A program made the translations under genes and the position numbers. Under the pieces are notes generated by a model that did not search any database, was not told where the DNA came from, and saw only the letters and a list, made by a program, of their open reading frames with translations. This document shows, piece by piece, positions 23,101 to 37,400 of a stretch of DNA of 64,000 nucleotides. The DNA lies in contig VZSE01008348.1 of NCBI GenBank assembly GCA_013398275.1, positions 124,001-188,000 of the forward strand. The letters are read 5' to 3'. The stretch comes from Promerops cafer (taxonomy: Eukaryota > Chordata > Aves > Passeriformes > Nectariniidae). The first letter of the stretch is position 1. The number at the start of each line of letters is the position of its first letter.

Positions 23101-26100
23101 GCTCCTCAGCTGCAACCTCTTGTAAAAAGCCCATCTAATGGAGGATGCAGAGGGATGAATGAGGCATCTGAGCACCTGCTACAGCTGGTAACTACATCCC
23201 AGAAACTTCCAGAGCTGCCAAAAGCAGAGGACCCAGGAGATGAATTGATGGTGTCTCCCAGCAGCCACTTTGGGGATAGTATTTTTTTTCTGCCATGACA
23301 GTACCACCATCACCTCTGCTTCTCCCCAGGAGCTCAGCCCCGTAAGTTCTTGCTGTCATCTGTATTTTTACCCCACTTCACTATAAAAACAAAGTTAAAT
23401 GACCATGTCGTCAGCCTGTCATTTCCCTGCACTAACTTCTGAATGTGGAAGCCAGTTATGACCCCATTTGACAATGGAGGGGTGAAGGTTTTGAGAAACA
23501 GGTCTTTATTCAAAGGTATGTTTGCTTTATAATGATGCTGGGGAGACGTGAGATACCCAGATTCACTGCCTAACAGAGCAAAAGGCTGCCATCACTTATC
23601 CTCCCAGCTAGACCATCAACATTCTCTTATAGTAAGGTACACAAAAGTGTGTAGGATTTGTGCACTGGGAACAGGAACAGGGAACAGGAATCTGTAGGTG
23701 CCATGGTAAAAAATTAGAGATTCAGTGTTTCTTCCTATTATAAAACATCTTATTTTCCCACAGTACTAGGAAAAGTGATTTTCTGGTAAAGAATTAATGG
23801 GTGGAAAATCGGGTTGCTTTTCTGTTTATTTGGGGTGCCACTGGATTTGTTAGGTGGAGAGAGCCTGGAAGGGTTTCTCCATAAGGATAGTGCAGTAAGG
23901 TCTCACATCCTTCGCTTGCTCGCACATGTACACGTTCATACATGCACAGAACTGAGGTGTCATGAGTGGCAGTTCAAAATGTTTTTCTCATCTCTGGTGT
24001 CTGTTTGGAGTCAGACACATCTCCATAGTCTCACCCATTCAGCATGCCTCGGCTTGTTCCAGCTTACAGACACCTGCTCACCTACCAGGACCAAAATTCA
24101 AGAACTCAAGAGAACAATTTATCTGTGATCTAAACAAAGGGACTCATCAATATAGCCAGCTAAGTTATCCACCTATTATTAACAGGATACTTGATAATTT
24201 ACTTGAGCATTAGCTTGAAAACTTGCTATATGCTGAGGAACTCGCAGCTCCAAATCATACCACACCTGAGAGATGAAGTGGCAGCAGAATTGAAAAGCTG
24301 CTGCAAACCTTGCTTTTATATCGGGATTTCTTAGGTGTTGAGTAAACTCTTATAAATGTCCACACACAAGTGCACACTACCTCCTTACACCAGGAAACTG
24401 CTTTGCCAGTCACAAGAGATGGAAAGAGCAGAGCACAGCAAGCCACACTGAGGACAGGGTTGGGCACTGGAGCAGCAGACAGCAATTTCCCTGGGCACCT
24501 ACCAACCATGTGGACTGAGATAAGGGAAGCCTGAGAAGCCTGGAAAAAGTTGTCAGGCAAAAGTTTTCTCACAAGCATTTATTTAACATCTTATTGCATA
24601 GCCATCTCAAAGCTACCACTCCTAGGACAGGCATGAGACAAACCTGGTCTATCAAAGACTTATCACTGGCAGGAGGGAAGTCTCTAAGGCATGAATCCAT
24701 TCCCAAACAAGCCTGATGGTGCTCACCTGCTGGTCTTGGGAGCTCTTGTTTGGGGCTGCCAGATCTCAGGCTGCAGGAAAACCCCTTTCTCAACAGATCC
24801 ACACACACTCAGTGCTCTCCTACTGTCACACACAGCTGGAGTAGGATGCAGGTCAGTCTCCATGTCAGTGAGAAGTCTAAATTTTCAACAGTGGTGGTTC
24901 AAGGCTCAGTTCAGTAACTGACATGTGGTGCCACTGAGCAGTCCTTCAACATGGTCACAGGGCCAAGAGACATGACAACGAGCCTCAGGGTACCCAAGGG
25001 CATCCCAGGGTATGACAGATGCTAACAGAGACTCCCCTCTCACAACTGCTCAGTTCAGAGGCTCATAAGGCTCCTCTGGCTGTCCCAGCATGGAATTGGG
25101 TTTCAGTTGTCCAAGCATCTCTACAAACATGGAGTCAATTTGTGGTGTCAACCTGATGCTGATTTAAATGGTGCAGGATATCCTTCCTGTCTGGTGTAAC
25201 AGGGTATGGACCTACTGCAATCACTGTGTCCTCTCTGCCAGCTCTGAGAAGGTGTCATGGGACCACATGGCATCTCAGAGGGCATCAGGTGACAAGATGC
25301 ACCTGGCTGGAGCTGGCAGCATGGACACCCTGGTGGAGGAATCCAAGCTGGACCCAGATCCCACCCCAAATATCTAAATCACAAAGAAATTTGCAACTGC
25401 AACTTCTTCCCTTGGGTTTTCGGTATAGTTTGATCAATATCAGCAAAGCCTCAAATCAACCCACAAAACACTCACTCAAGCACTTTTCTTTTTCTCCTTC
25501 CCAAATTGAAATCCACAAAATCAGATTGGTAAATTGAGCTATTACCTCCTCAGACAAAGACTGAACAGAGGGTTTTGACATTTGCCCATCCAGGATCCTT
25601 CCCTAGTTGTTTGACAAGATGAGCATGTAATAGCAATATAGCAACACTTTATATTTCAGTGCTGTAACAGATCACTGGTATTACACAGGTAGTACAGGTA
25701 ATTAATATTGATGAGTACAACCTACACTGTTCTCTCTGCACAAGGCACCTACTGCTTCTACCCGTACTGTGTTCCAGGTAACCAAATAAATCTAAAATAA
25801 CTTTTGCCACACTAATTCTGTGTTCCTTCCCTGCTAACTCTTCCATATCTGTTATTAATAAGCATGATACTGGGTGCACATTAATATCAGGTTTTATGCT
25901 CTTAAAAGCTGTAGGCTTTTTGCTGAAATTTTGGTTCCAGTACTTCATGCTACTTACCTTGCTCCAAAGTTACTGCCCAACAGCTGGGGTTAGTTCAGCA
26001 TTTCAGCACAGTCAAAACCCAGTGGGAGATCTTGATGTGTACCTGGTTTTGGCAAAATATCTTTCCTCCAGTGAACTTCTGAACGGCTAACTTATGACTC

Positions 26101-27077
26101 TGACAATCTCACATAGCAAATCCATTCCTGTCTCATTTGGGATGTTCCTAAGGACTTAGGAGCTGCCAGAAACATGCACAGGGACAGGCCACAGTGCTAA
26201 TGCAGAGCTCTCTAACGATGTATTTAATACGGAATATGACAAAAATGTACGTGGGAAAAAAATACTACCTACCATCTTGCCTGCATAAGGACAGTCCTGG
26301 TTCTAGCTGCCTCCATGACCATGCCTAAAAGTCCTTCAAGGTCAGAAAGGATTGGCCAAAGTATTTATTTAGAAATATTTCGGAATTTTAAGCAGTGAGA
26401 GGATTAAAGTGAGTGTCCTTTCCCTCAGACAAGCAAAAAACCCCTAAAAATACATGAAGATGTTGAACTGTGGTTTGTTTTTAGAAGAGACAGGTGGGTG
26501 AAAGACCATATTGTGGCACCTGAGTGTGGACCTGTGTTACCCACCAGGAGGTGAAAGTGGGAATTTGACAGCATCTGTCTGGCCATTGCGACTGGGAGGG
26601 ACAAGATGACAGCCCAGAGATGGCTCTTGTTTGTCAAAGGCTGAGCTGCTTTAAAAAAAATAACCCATAGAGCCCGAAGGAAGGAGAAATAGCCTTCTGT
26701 CTTTTCTGACTGCATAGCACAAAGGATGTGGTTTTCCTTTTTCTTGTGGGACTTGCCACAGTTGTCTTTTCTGCCACCTTCCAGCTGGAGAATGCTGAAC
26801 AGCCTTGTGTGGCTGTTTGAAGGTCACATGGAAATTTTTGTTAGCATAGGATGGATCTCCATGGCTGATTAGTAATGTTTAGCAGCTGGTACCTTCATTA
26901 TTTTCTGTCTGAAAATGGAACTAAATCCTGCTGCAGTTTGAGGTGCAGTCTAACCAGCTCTTTTTAATTCCAGTCCTTTCTCGCTGGTGTCCTCTGTTTC
27001 TGACAGCTTCCCTCCACATTAAAGAGACAACTTAAGATATCGCCAGATCATCCAAATGTCTAGAAAAGAAAAAATAC

Positions 27078-27470
27078 TTTTCCTTATATATATTTAAAAT
27101 ATTTTCCCCCCTCCTGATTCCTCCTCTCATTTCTCTATTTTCTCCTCTTATGTAGTCTCTAATGGCAACTGTAACCTCTCCCAGAGTTTCAGATACTTTT
27201 TTCCTGGCTGCGCTTCAAACCCAGCTCAACTTCTCTTTTTCAGCTTTGCCTTTAATTCCTTCTACATTCATGCATGTCTATTCACCATCTAAATGTAAGT
27301 TCCTTACAATGAAACCCAGACCTCTTCTCTTTGGCCTTTTCTGCATTATCTGTCACTGTGGACAACTGTTTTCTTGTCTCTGTCCTGTAATCTGTCCTCT
27401 CTTCTTTTCTTCAACCACACTAGAACTTATCTTGTTAAATCCTGTCATTTCTTTTTTTTTATAATCAAGA
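27078..27470. repeat. Pyrimidine-rich low-complexity stretch
   Basis: C/T-biased on the + strand, e.g. 'cccccctcctgattcctcct' and 'ctcatttctctattttctcc', ending in a T-rich run near 27450. No fixed unit; not coding as far as can be seen. Confidence 0.5.
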
Positions 27471-28504
27471 TCAGTCTTTTTTCATTTCAATCTCCAGTCT
27501 TAACACCTGATTCATCTTCTGTCCTTATGACAATAAATTCCTGTAATACATAACTGGAATGCTGCTAGAATGTTTCACTATGGGAATAAATCCTGCTTGT
27601 CTACATTTTTTGTTCAGTCTGAATGATTTGTTGCTTTATCAAAGCCTGACTTTTCTTCATGGACAGAGCAGACTTTAGATGTAGTCCTGTTCTGTGTGCT
27701 GTTAATGTATGGCCTGTACCACTTTTCAACGTTATTGAACAAAATTTCACGTGGTATTTTGAATTTCCTTTACTACTCCATTGTAGGGTCATCTGATCTA
27801 TTTTCTGGTCTACAGTAATTATTTCATGCCACTCACTACAAGGGAACAAAATAATTCAGTTTATAATCTCTAACTCTTCCTCTCAAAACACTTTCTCCAA
27901 TGAGCTGCTTCCAGCTTGTGTTGTTCTCTGAGCCACAGACTGAGCATGCCTAAACTGGATGTCATGGAGAGAAAGATCTTTTTTCTTCATTTACAAAATG
28001 ATTCAGTACTAGCCGTACTTTGATGGGAAAGGTGATGATTCCTCTGTGACACCTCTTTATTTGAGCTCTTTTATTTGCACAATCTGTCTCTGTTTTGTGC
28101 ATTGCCAGTTCAAACCTTTACTTAACTGGAACTGTATTGCTCATGCTTGGTGCATTTGCAGTGTGTCCATCAGGAAACTGGAAATTGTGCCAATCATTGC
28201 AAACACCTCTGCTTTTTAGTCACTTCAGTTCCAGGCCAGACCTTTAGAATCCCATCATTTCAACCCTTAGGAATTCAAAGATCCATGAATCTTGTACATT
28301 TATATGTGTATGATAATATATTCTACAGAAAACTGGTAGGGAGTCTTCTCTTTAGGAGATCTAAATCTTCCTCACTGCCAAGAAAATTTCTTTTTGTAAG
28401 TCCAGGATGGATTTTACTTCTCTGAACCACTTGGCCACCTGGGAAATTGCAGTGACAGCAAGGATGGAAGGTGTGTGCAGCTACACATAGGTGTGCATAT
28501 CTTT

Positions 28505-28563
28505 TATATATGTATATATACACACACAGACACACACACACACACACAGACACACACACACAC
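28505..28563. repeat. Compound (TA)n/(CA)n microsatellite
   Basis: TATATATGTATATATA followed by CA repeats interrupted twice by an AGA step (cacacagacacaca). Very similar in design to the array at 15438-15512. Confidence 0.95.
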
Positions 28564-31053
28564 GTCAGCCTCTGCCAGAGACATCTCCACCACATCTGAG
28601 CAGCATAGGACCCAGGACATGTGTCTGATTACTCCCAGCAGAGGTCAGTGGTATCTTAGCTGCCAAAATTGCTCCCTGTGTCCAGTCCAGCATGCACACA
28701 CAACCCTGCACCAGAAAAAGTCACTGTGCAGAGGGATGCCTCAGCAAAGGTTTACACCCAATATTGGGAAATTTCATATGGATTTCTTGGTTTAGGGCCA
28801 GAAGCACTTCCCATACACAATACTGCTTAGTTTTTTCCTGAGAGAGGTATTGGACTTTTCATTTTAGAAAATAACACCTGTGGCTCACAGCAGCTTCTCT
28901 TTCACGCTGGTTGTTTTCTGCCCTTCAAAGCATGTTGTAAATATTACTTTGTCCATTGTGATCAATTTAATATAAAGTTAAAGATCTTCAGAATGTTTGC
29001 TTTTGTTATTGAAAATACATTATCTATTCATTTCACGTTTTCTTTTCTCTTTTTCTGAAAATGAGATGTATGTAAAATACACTCCCTCTCTCATTGTTTC
29101 CCCCATCTTTATGCCTCCTCCAAGACTCATGCTGCCAATATAAAGTGTATCTCAGATAGAAGAGGCTAGAGACCTCATTTAATAAATGGTATTGCAGAAG
29201 ATAATTTTGTATTGTGTTTTCCAATACAATTTTTCCTTCTTTATGCAAAGCATTGCAAGTTTTATTTCATATCAGCTTTCAGTACAGCCGAACCACCAGG
29301 TCTGTGACAGAAAGTACAAGTGAATGGTAACAAACTTTTAATTAGACCTCAGTTTTCCTCTGTTAATGTATTTCAGATTTAGCAACCTTGAAACGCTTGA
29401 TATATATGGCTGACACTCTTATAATTCACAGTTACTCATCATTTAAACAACAATAAAAGAGACGCAGAGCATTTAATAGATATTAATGACCCCTAGGGAC
29501 CTGCTTGACCTAAGGCCAAGGCCCAATAACCTCAATTGATCATAAATTCCCAAACAAGTGCTTTGGCCAGAGCTCATCATTGCTGTTGGAATCTGAAAGG
29601 CAGGGAATGAAATATGCCTGTTTTCTCCCCACTGTCAGGTTCTGTGATGTGCATGCCCTAAACTGACCTGGAAATGCTGGGAGCTAACAGGGAATTGACT
29701 TTCCTTGTGTTAGCTCTCCACATTCCATTTTTATATCTGACTTACACAATTTCCCTAATTTAGAGACTAAGTTCCAGTACCCTGTAGGATTATCTAGTCC
29801 ACAGGCTTCAACACACCTTTCTAGTGGTAACATAAAGTACACGGTATTGAAGTCTACTACAGTCTTAATGTTAAAACCAAATATGTCAAAGTCTGTTCAC
29901 CTATGGATTTTTCTGCTTTCCTTCTGACATAGATTTGTCAATAGCTTTTACAGATGAACTATCCTCTGTAAAACAATGAGGATGCCCAGGGCAGAGCAGC
30001 CCAAGGCAGGGCACAATCCCTGGGGACCAGCAGAAGCGATGCTCACAGCTGAAGCAATATCTAAACTATTGATGGTATCAAAGCCACAAGGGAATCTAGG
30101 CACTGCCTTAGGATGGACATATCAATAAATCAATGGCTTTGGTGTGTAAGGAATGAATCACAGAAAACCTCCTGAGTGACTGTAAGGGAAAGAGAGCAGC
30201 ACAAGCTCAGGATTGTATTCTGGCATGTCCCATGATGACTTTGATGTCCCTATGTCAGGTCTGCCTAAAAAAAGATGTAAGATTGTCTCCATGGAAGCCC
30301 CTGTTTGCAAACGCTTCTGTCTTTGACCTGGCCAAGACCCTTCCCTGCAGAAGATTCAGTGGAGCTGATCAAGGGGGAAATTCCCATCAGGAACCTCCCT
30401 CACCTGCAGTTTATTGCACCTTTCCTGTTGGATCCCAATGGAGAAGCAGGGACCACCCAAAGGGAAAGGAGTATTGCACGATGCAGCTGGAGAGATGCTG
30501 TTTGCCAGGGAGAGTGGCTGGGCAAAATCCATCAAGCCCAAGGAGGAGCTAAAGCAGCAAAGACCTGGTGAAGGACAGTGAGTGTAAGGCCATTAACTTT
30601 TGGTCATGCTTTTGTGGGAGGTGAAGCTAGGAAATTATGAGGTACGCAGGAAGACAGGGGAAAAGGTGAAGGATTCTGAAAAAATTGACAATTTCATACG
30701 AAGATCATTTATTTAGCATTGCTTAGGTATTCTTGAGGTGTCCTATATTGTATGACAAACTTGCAACCAGTCAAAGGGGAAAAGAAGATGTAATTTTCAT
30801 ATCTTCACAGCAAGATCTACTGCCTATGGTGCCAAAACCATGTGAAAGAGCAAAAATATTTAAATGTTTCTCCTCAGATATATTCCTTTGTCAGACTGAA
30901 TTTTGTGTAACCTCTTCCACATCTGTTTCTGACTCCTGAAGGATGACTGAAGTTGCACGGGGAATATTTAAGCAGATAATCCACCTGAATATTACTGTGC
31001 AGAGCTCTTCCCTCCACCATTTGATAGTACCATGTTCATCATAATGACACAAT
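28564..31053. other. Unassigned non-coding stretch
   Basis: No gene or nameable repeat. The segment at about 29380-29560 is AT-rich, repeat-free and dense in homeodomain-type TAAT/ATTA words; see findings. Confidence 0.4.
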
Positions 31054-31425
31054 AGAATCATAGAATCTTTAGGGTTGGAAGAGACCTTTAAGGTCATCCA
31101 GTCCACCATCAGCCCAGCACTACCACTGTAACCACTAAACCACATCACCCAGTGCCAGATCCTGATGCCTCTTAAACACCCCCAGGGATGGTGACTCCAC
31201 CACCTCCCTGGGCAACCTTTTCCAAGGCCTGACCCCTGCCACAGTGAAAGATTTTTTCCAGTATCTTATCTGAATCTCCCCTGTCTCAGCTTAAGGCCAT
31301 TTCCTCTGGTCTTCTCACTGCAGGCACGGTAGAAGAGATCAGCCTCACTACATCCTCCTTTCAGAGAGATGTAGAGAGCAATGAGGTCCCCCCCAGAGCC
31401 TCCCCTTCTTGAGGTTAAACAAATT
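31054..31425 (-). mobile_element. CR1 LINE fragment, 3' end, antisense
   Basis: Starts with AGAATCATAGAATC followed by 'gggttggaagagaccttta' and 'aggtcatccagtcca', the reverse complement of a CR1 3' terminus. It continues through 'gactccaccacctccctggg', 'cttttccaaggcctgacc' and 'aatgaggtcccccccagagcc'. It is 5'-truncated near 31425 and non-coding. Confidence 0.95.
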
Positions 31426-34400
31426 TCATTCTTCAAACATTTGCATTTCTTACCTACATGCCACCTGACAGAAAGCAGAACTCTCTTCCTGTTACTTAAT
31501 ATGCCTGCCTGAAAAAACACACCAGAGGAAAGATTTCAGCAGAATTTCTCTCCATGTTATCTTTCCTGATAATTTCCTAATATTTCAAAAGGTAAACAGC
31601 AGCACTAAACTAGAGTTTTAAAAGCTGCTCAGCCAAAAACTAGTTGTTTTTTTAAACTAGTTTTCCTGTCATAAATATACTGGTAGCACAGCATAAAGCA
31701 AGGAGGGATAGCTTGTCAAAAAAATCTAAAAATAAGATTCTCCATTACCTACAGTTTATTACAGCTGCAACTGTACCCCTTTTGGGTTGTTTTTGTGCAA
31801 ATATTTTAATGGATTTTTCTGCCTGTGTGGATGGATGAGTAGTTGGATGGATGGATAAACAGATGTCTGGAGAGGGAATTTTATTCAGGCAAATGAAAAT
31901 TCGGCATGTGAACAAGTATATTCATGCCAGAATTGCTTTCTTCCCTGTCATGGAGAGAGACATATGACTAAATATAGGTATATATATGGTTATTGGAAGA
32001 AACGGGAGATAAAAATGAAAGGAGTGTCTTTCCCACAATAGAATTTCTGCTGTGTCAGGAGGAAAGGCAGCTACTTAAAATCTGGGACCAACACATGAGG
32101 AAAATCGAACACCTTTTGTTGAGCAACAAAAAAACCCCAATGAAAACATTGTTAAATGCTTTGATTTTTCCTAGTCTTATGTTTCAGCTGTGTGTATCTG
32201 AAGTGGTGGAGTAAACCCAAGCATGAACTAATATATCTGAGCATCCACCTCCACTCAGTTATTTGAAATGCTCACAGACACAGCATAACTAATGACTGAA
32301 AACATATTTTGAGTGAAATAAAAAGTGAAGGAGGAAACCCCTGCATTTTTCTGTCAGCTTCCACCCATAACCTGAACACAGCAACAAGCACCCCAATGCA
32401 AAGTTTTTTGTGAACAGAACCCCCCTGACAATTCAGCAAAGCCAAAACCTAAGTGCAACAGGACGAGCTCAGGATGCAAATGCAATAGCAGCTGTGATGT
32501 GTTTTAAAGTTTACCAGCCTGCAGGGTGCTGTAAAACTGGCAAGTGCAGAACATCCCCAGCAAATAAGCAGAGTGGGGAGGAGCAGAGGGGCAGGCACCT
32601 CCTGGGCTGTGTTCAAGGCTTTGCACCTGCACAGCCGAGTGGGTCAGCGCAGGTCTCCCCTGTACTCGTACTGGGAACACGTGCATAGGGATACCCTTAC
32701 ACTGGGCAGCAGCCCTGTGCACCAGGATAGCTGCCCACCTTGGCTGGTATCTGTACCCTAAGGGAGGGGATCCTCTGATGCCCAAAGTGATCCTGAGGCT
32801 CAATTTCCTTAACCTGACTGGATTTTCCTCAGACTCAGGCAGAGGCCGTCAGAGTGTATGGACTTGTAGGTGAAAAATCTGCACAGGTTTGTGTTAAATC
32901 TGTTTCTTTTGGTCACAGGATTTGCACACTGTGGATACAAGGGCAAGCTGACATCTGAGTAGTGCTCAAATTATTCTTTTTTGTCCAGTATCCCATGAAG
33001 CTCAGCTAGGAAATGCATTCAGGTTATGGGATGCTGTGAAAAGCATGCTGCAACCAAGTGCCATGATGCAAATATTGCTAACAACACTGTGGTCTTTGAG
33101 GGGGTTTCTGTTGAATTTTGGAGCAGATGTCCAACTCTGCAGTCAAAGGTAGTAGGGGTGAGGGGGTTCAAGGCTTGTTCCAGGTACATCACAGGATGCC
33201 TATTAGTAACAGAATTCCAATAATAGCAAAATTAACCCTGGGACATAGTGTTCTACGTGCTGATCTTAAAATTGTTTCTAGAAGCTACTTGTGTGCTCAC
33301 TGCTGTGCTGCACTTGCTTTAGAAGCACAGATTTCTGATCTCAGAGGCTCACATATTTCACTTTGTGCTACAAAAACGACCTCATCATGGTTTACTGGGG
33401 AAAGCACATGCAGAGGCCATGTCTTTGCCTCATTAAGTCTTTCAGTAGGTTGGGAACAAAACCCAGCCTCATATCAGGGACATTGGCCTTCATCTGCTGG
33501 GATAGCCCCTGTTTAAAGCCTTTATCACTTTACAGGAACTTGCCCTGTTAAGCCTAGGGGAGCAGGCTGTCATATTTGGTGTAATTTCCTTTAGCACTGC
33601 TGGAAAAGCCAGAGAGAGACTCATAAGGCAAGCTCACGCCCAGAGGGCTGTGGTTTGCAAGGTATTTTGGTGCTAGGGTACTGGGATATTTTTTCCATGG
33701 TGAAGCAAGAACAGGGAGCAGGTACTCTGCTTCAGGGAAACATTTTGAGGCTTCTTCCATGTATCTCAGTGCTTTCCAAATACAGGAATACAACACCCAG
33801 CAGTTTCTCTGCCAGGAACGATCTTCTTTTTACCTCTGCTTTAAATGATGCTTAATGCTTAAAGATGAGCATTTAAGATACCCCAATGAACCAGACCTGC
33901 TCTTAGCTGCTGCCCCATGACCTGCTATTCCAAACAGACATCTCAGACGTGCTGAAGCATTGAAAACAGAATCAGATGCCTGTGCAGGTGAGCTAAGAGG
34001 GGTGTTCAGCTGGAGGGCTGAGGCACCAAGCACTGACACCCTGAGAAGCAGTGTTCCTCAGCTTGCTGTTCCAAAAGGGGCCATGGGTTGTGCTGGGACA
34101 CCAGCAGAGACAACATCTCCCAGACCAGGGCAGCCAGGGCAGCAAACCTGTCTCCCCAGGCTAGCTCATTTCATCTGGCTACTTTGGGCTGAAAAACTCA
34201 GTTTTGCATAGACCGCTATGAAGCCTGGAGCCAGTTCTGAAAGACAGCCCCAGATGTACCATGTGAAGGCACATGAGCTCACAGCAATCACCAGCTTTTG
34301 CCTTCCATCTGCTCTGATTAAACATGTTTGTGACAAACTGGCTGTGCATTCCTCCAGGAGAATATTCTATTAAAACAAAGATCTTAAATTGAAATCAAAA

Positions 34401-37400
34401 CAAAACTGACAAGGCAAACCTGTTTGAGAACTGGGAGTTCTAAACTTCTGTTATGTCTTTTTGGGGATGAAGTTATTTTCAACTTTCCCCCTCTTCCCTC
34501 TATTATTTTTTATACAAGGAGGAAATTATCTTGGGAATCAAAATTGTCCAGTTCCTTTTCAAATGGACATAGGGTACAGTGCTCTTCTAATCTTTCAAGG
34601 AGTGCACTGGGAAGTTGGTCCTGGCTGCCACCTTGATGGGTCCAGCAGAGCCCTGGCCCCCACCTGGCCCAGCAGCCCCTCTGCCCATGAAAGCAGAGGC
34701 CTCTCTGCCTCCTGCACAGCTCACCCCAATGGCACCTGGGGTACTCTGTGGCCAGCATTCCAAGGAGGATGCCAGAATGGGCTATGGAGTGGGTGGTCAG
34801 CCACCCCCTAAACTATCTTTTGCTGCTAATACCAGTTTTGGCAAAAACTCAGGCTTGAGGGGGTCTGAAGAGAAGCAGTATTACACAGGATGAGCCCTGT
34901 GTGCCTTAGATAAGGACATTGAATCTCTGCTATCTATTAGATACCAGGTAGGAAATGGACAGGTTCACCAGCTGGGATACAGAAGCTCTGATGTGCATGG
35001 AGGTTTTCACCAGTCCCTGCCTGCCCCACGTGCTGTTAAATGTCACCAGGCTTCCTGATGAGATCCGGACCTTCATCTCCTCCTTCTGCCTCCAGCCCAT
35101 CAGCCCATCCACTGGTAATTGAAAGCTGCCAGAAAATTACTGGTCAAAGTTCCTGCAGCACAGGAGAGGCTGCTCTTGTGTATTTCCTTCATGGTTTCCA
35201 GCAGCCTCTTGTTATGAATGTCAAATCCCTGCATTTCCCTTGAAAAGACCTAACAAAGCCTTCACATGGGCTGTTAGTTATTCTGCTGCTTTTCCCATCC
35301 CTTTCTCCTGACCTTTTGAACAGATTAAGAAACTCTCAGATATTTGTACCTGGGGGAAATCTCAGCGGCTCACCTTATATGCAAATTCTGAAAGTTTATA
35401 ATTCAAACTGTGTTGATTAGGTACAGTAAATAAGTATTGATTCCAACTAGATGGTTTATGTAACTAAGCAGCGCAGCAGGAATGAAGCATTACAACTATT
35501 ACAGCTGCATGTGCAAATTACAGAGCTCTCATTTATTGGAATAGTTGAAATGAACTGCTCCTGCTGTGCTGATTAGTTAAATAAGCCATCAAATCAGGGA
35601 ACATAACCATGTGCCATAACACCATGCACAGTCTGGAATTAGGTATTGGACTGTAGCATTTGTGATTCATACCAACCAGTCATCTGTCTAACCAACTCAA
35701 GGCAAAGAGCGATTTGTCTTATCCTAAACATATAATGTGATATTTATCCTCCACAAATATTCAAATACAGAGTTAGCCTGTGGTGACCAGCTAGGGCTTT
35801 GAAGTGTCTGTGAGCATGAACTGCACAGATATTAAATGTTAGCAGAGAGCAGGTGGGAAAGACTTTGCAAACACATCTGAATTCCGGCAGGGCTGGCCAT
35901 GATCCTCATCTCTGCCAAATCCAAGCACTGACTGATGGTGCCCTGGCAAGGCAACTCACATCTCTCAGGTGTAGTTGATCCCCCAGCTGGTCCTGCAGGA
36001 GAGAATTGTATTAGCAGCCCCATGGTGAATTTTGTGGAGAGTTTACTTTTAACATTTTTATTGTTTTTTGTTGTCACAGCCACACAGCATGTTGAGAAAA
36101 AAAAGGCAGCAATGCATCTCACACACAGGAGATGTGAAGATTTGTGATTGTTCCTACTTTTATGGTCTTAGATGGTTATTAGCTGCAGTAGGCTTGCTAT
36201 CCAGCTGGAAATCTGTACAATGGGTTCTCCCATGCTGTTTCTGCACTCTTTCCTATGCATCAACTTCCTCCTCTAGCCAGAGACCATCAGTATTCCTGCT
36301 TAGATGGACTTCTGGTCTGGCCCGCTAAGGCTGTCCTCATTTTCTTACCTCTTGGACTGTCACACCTTGAAACTGTCCCCCGCCTTTTGCAAAATTTTCA
36401 AATAGTATAAGGTGGAGAAGAGATGCAGGGAACTGTAGAGCTCTGTGTGGTTGGGTGACACTGGACTAAGGACTGTGGGTTGAAGGAACAGAAATGAATG
36501 TGAGTTGATATTTTAGGCAGTGCTGATGCAGGGAGCAAAAACCAGCCCTGTGGGCTGTGTGGCAGCCCTAAGGGATGCTCTGGGAAACACTCTGGCACAG
36601 CACACAGCCTTTTACTGGGGTTTCATAGCGATGAGCTCCTCCCTTGAGCCTACCCTGCCTGTTTATTCTTCACTTTGGACGGTGTGCTTCTCCTGTCTGC
36701 GAGGATGGAGGGCAAGGCTGGGACAGTGCCAGCCCGCACTGGTCCTGCCACAGGCTCAGCACTACAGAAAGCCACTCCAGCAAAGCCTAGTAACTCATTT
36801 CATCACACTGATACGTGCTCCTCCCAGATATTTAACTGGGTGGCCCACTACCTTAAGCTTGGCAGCACACTTTAGTAAGCTTTTGGGGGTTGCCTGACAG
36901 CCCTTGCACAACCCATGTGAATGAGACATGGTGTCTCAGAGGCAGGGAGCAACACACACTGAGCCACAACAACAAAAACACGAGGCACCCATTAACAGGC
37001 TGGATCTGATTTTGCAAAATCTGCCCAGATCTTTGGCTTAAGCCTTACAGAGATGTAATGAAAGCTGAGTATCAAGTAGAGTGGAGTTATATAAAGTTTT
37101 GCAGGGACTGGTAAGATTGATGACCTGGAAAATAGGATTTGGCACTGCTGGCAGCAACTGATGAGTGTGCTGCCGTTACGTGCAGGTAAGAGTGGTCTCT
37201 CAGTCAGGCTGCCTCTACCTCAGATCCTGGCTCAAGTCTGTTCCTTCCCTACACTGATGTGCCTCCTGACTTCAGACTGACCTCCATACTCAGGAGAAGT
37301 TTTCCCATTTTCTATAAGCATCCTCTCAGATGGCCTGGTGAAGGGGATGGACTGCACCCACATCCAGTTTGTGGAAGGCTGGTGGAGGGATGAGCTTCAG

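Larger units (their letters stand above)
15555..28504. other. Large unassigned non-coding stretch (about 13 kb)
   Basis: No exon or recognisable transposon is visible across this interval. Open frames such as 18201-18689 (+, 162 codons) and 17390-17692 (-, 100 codons) have no known motif. Skewed low-complexity patches at 19474-19572, 19978-20168 and 27078-27470 are listed separately. An AT-rich segment at 22560-22710 is a candidate regulatory element but is not supported by more than composition. Confidence 0.4.

Noticed and set aside
34955..35122. 55-codon ATG-started open frame on + strand that reads like ordinary protein
   Set aside because: Composition is protein-like but no family is recognised, and dozens of frames this short are expected by chance in 64 kb.
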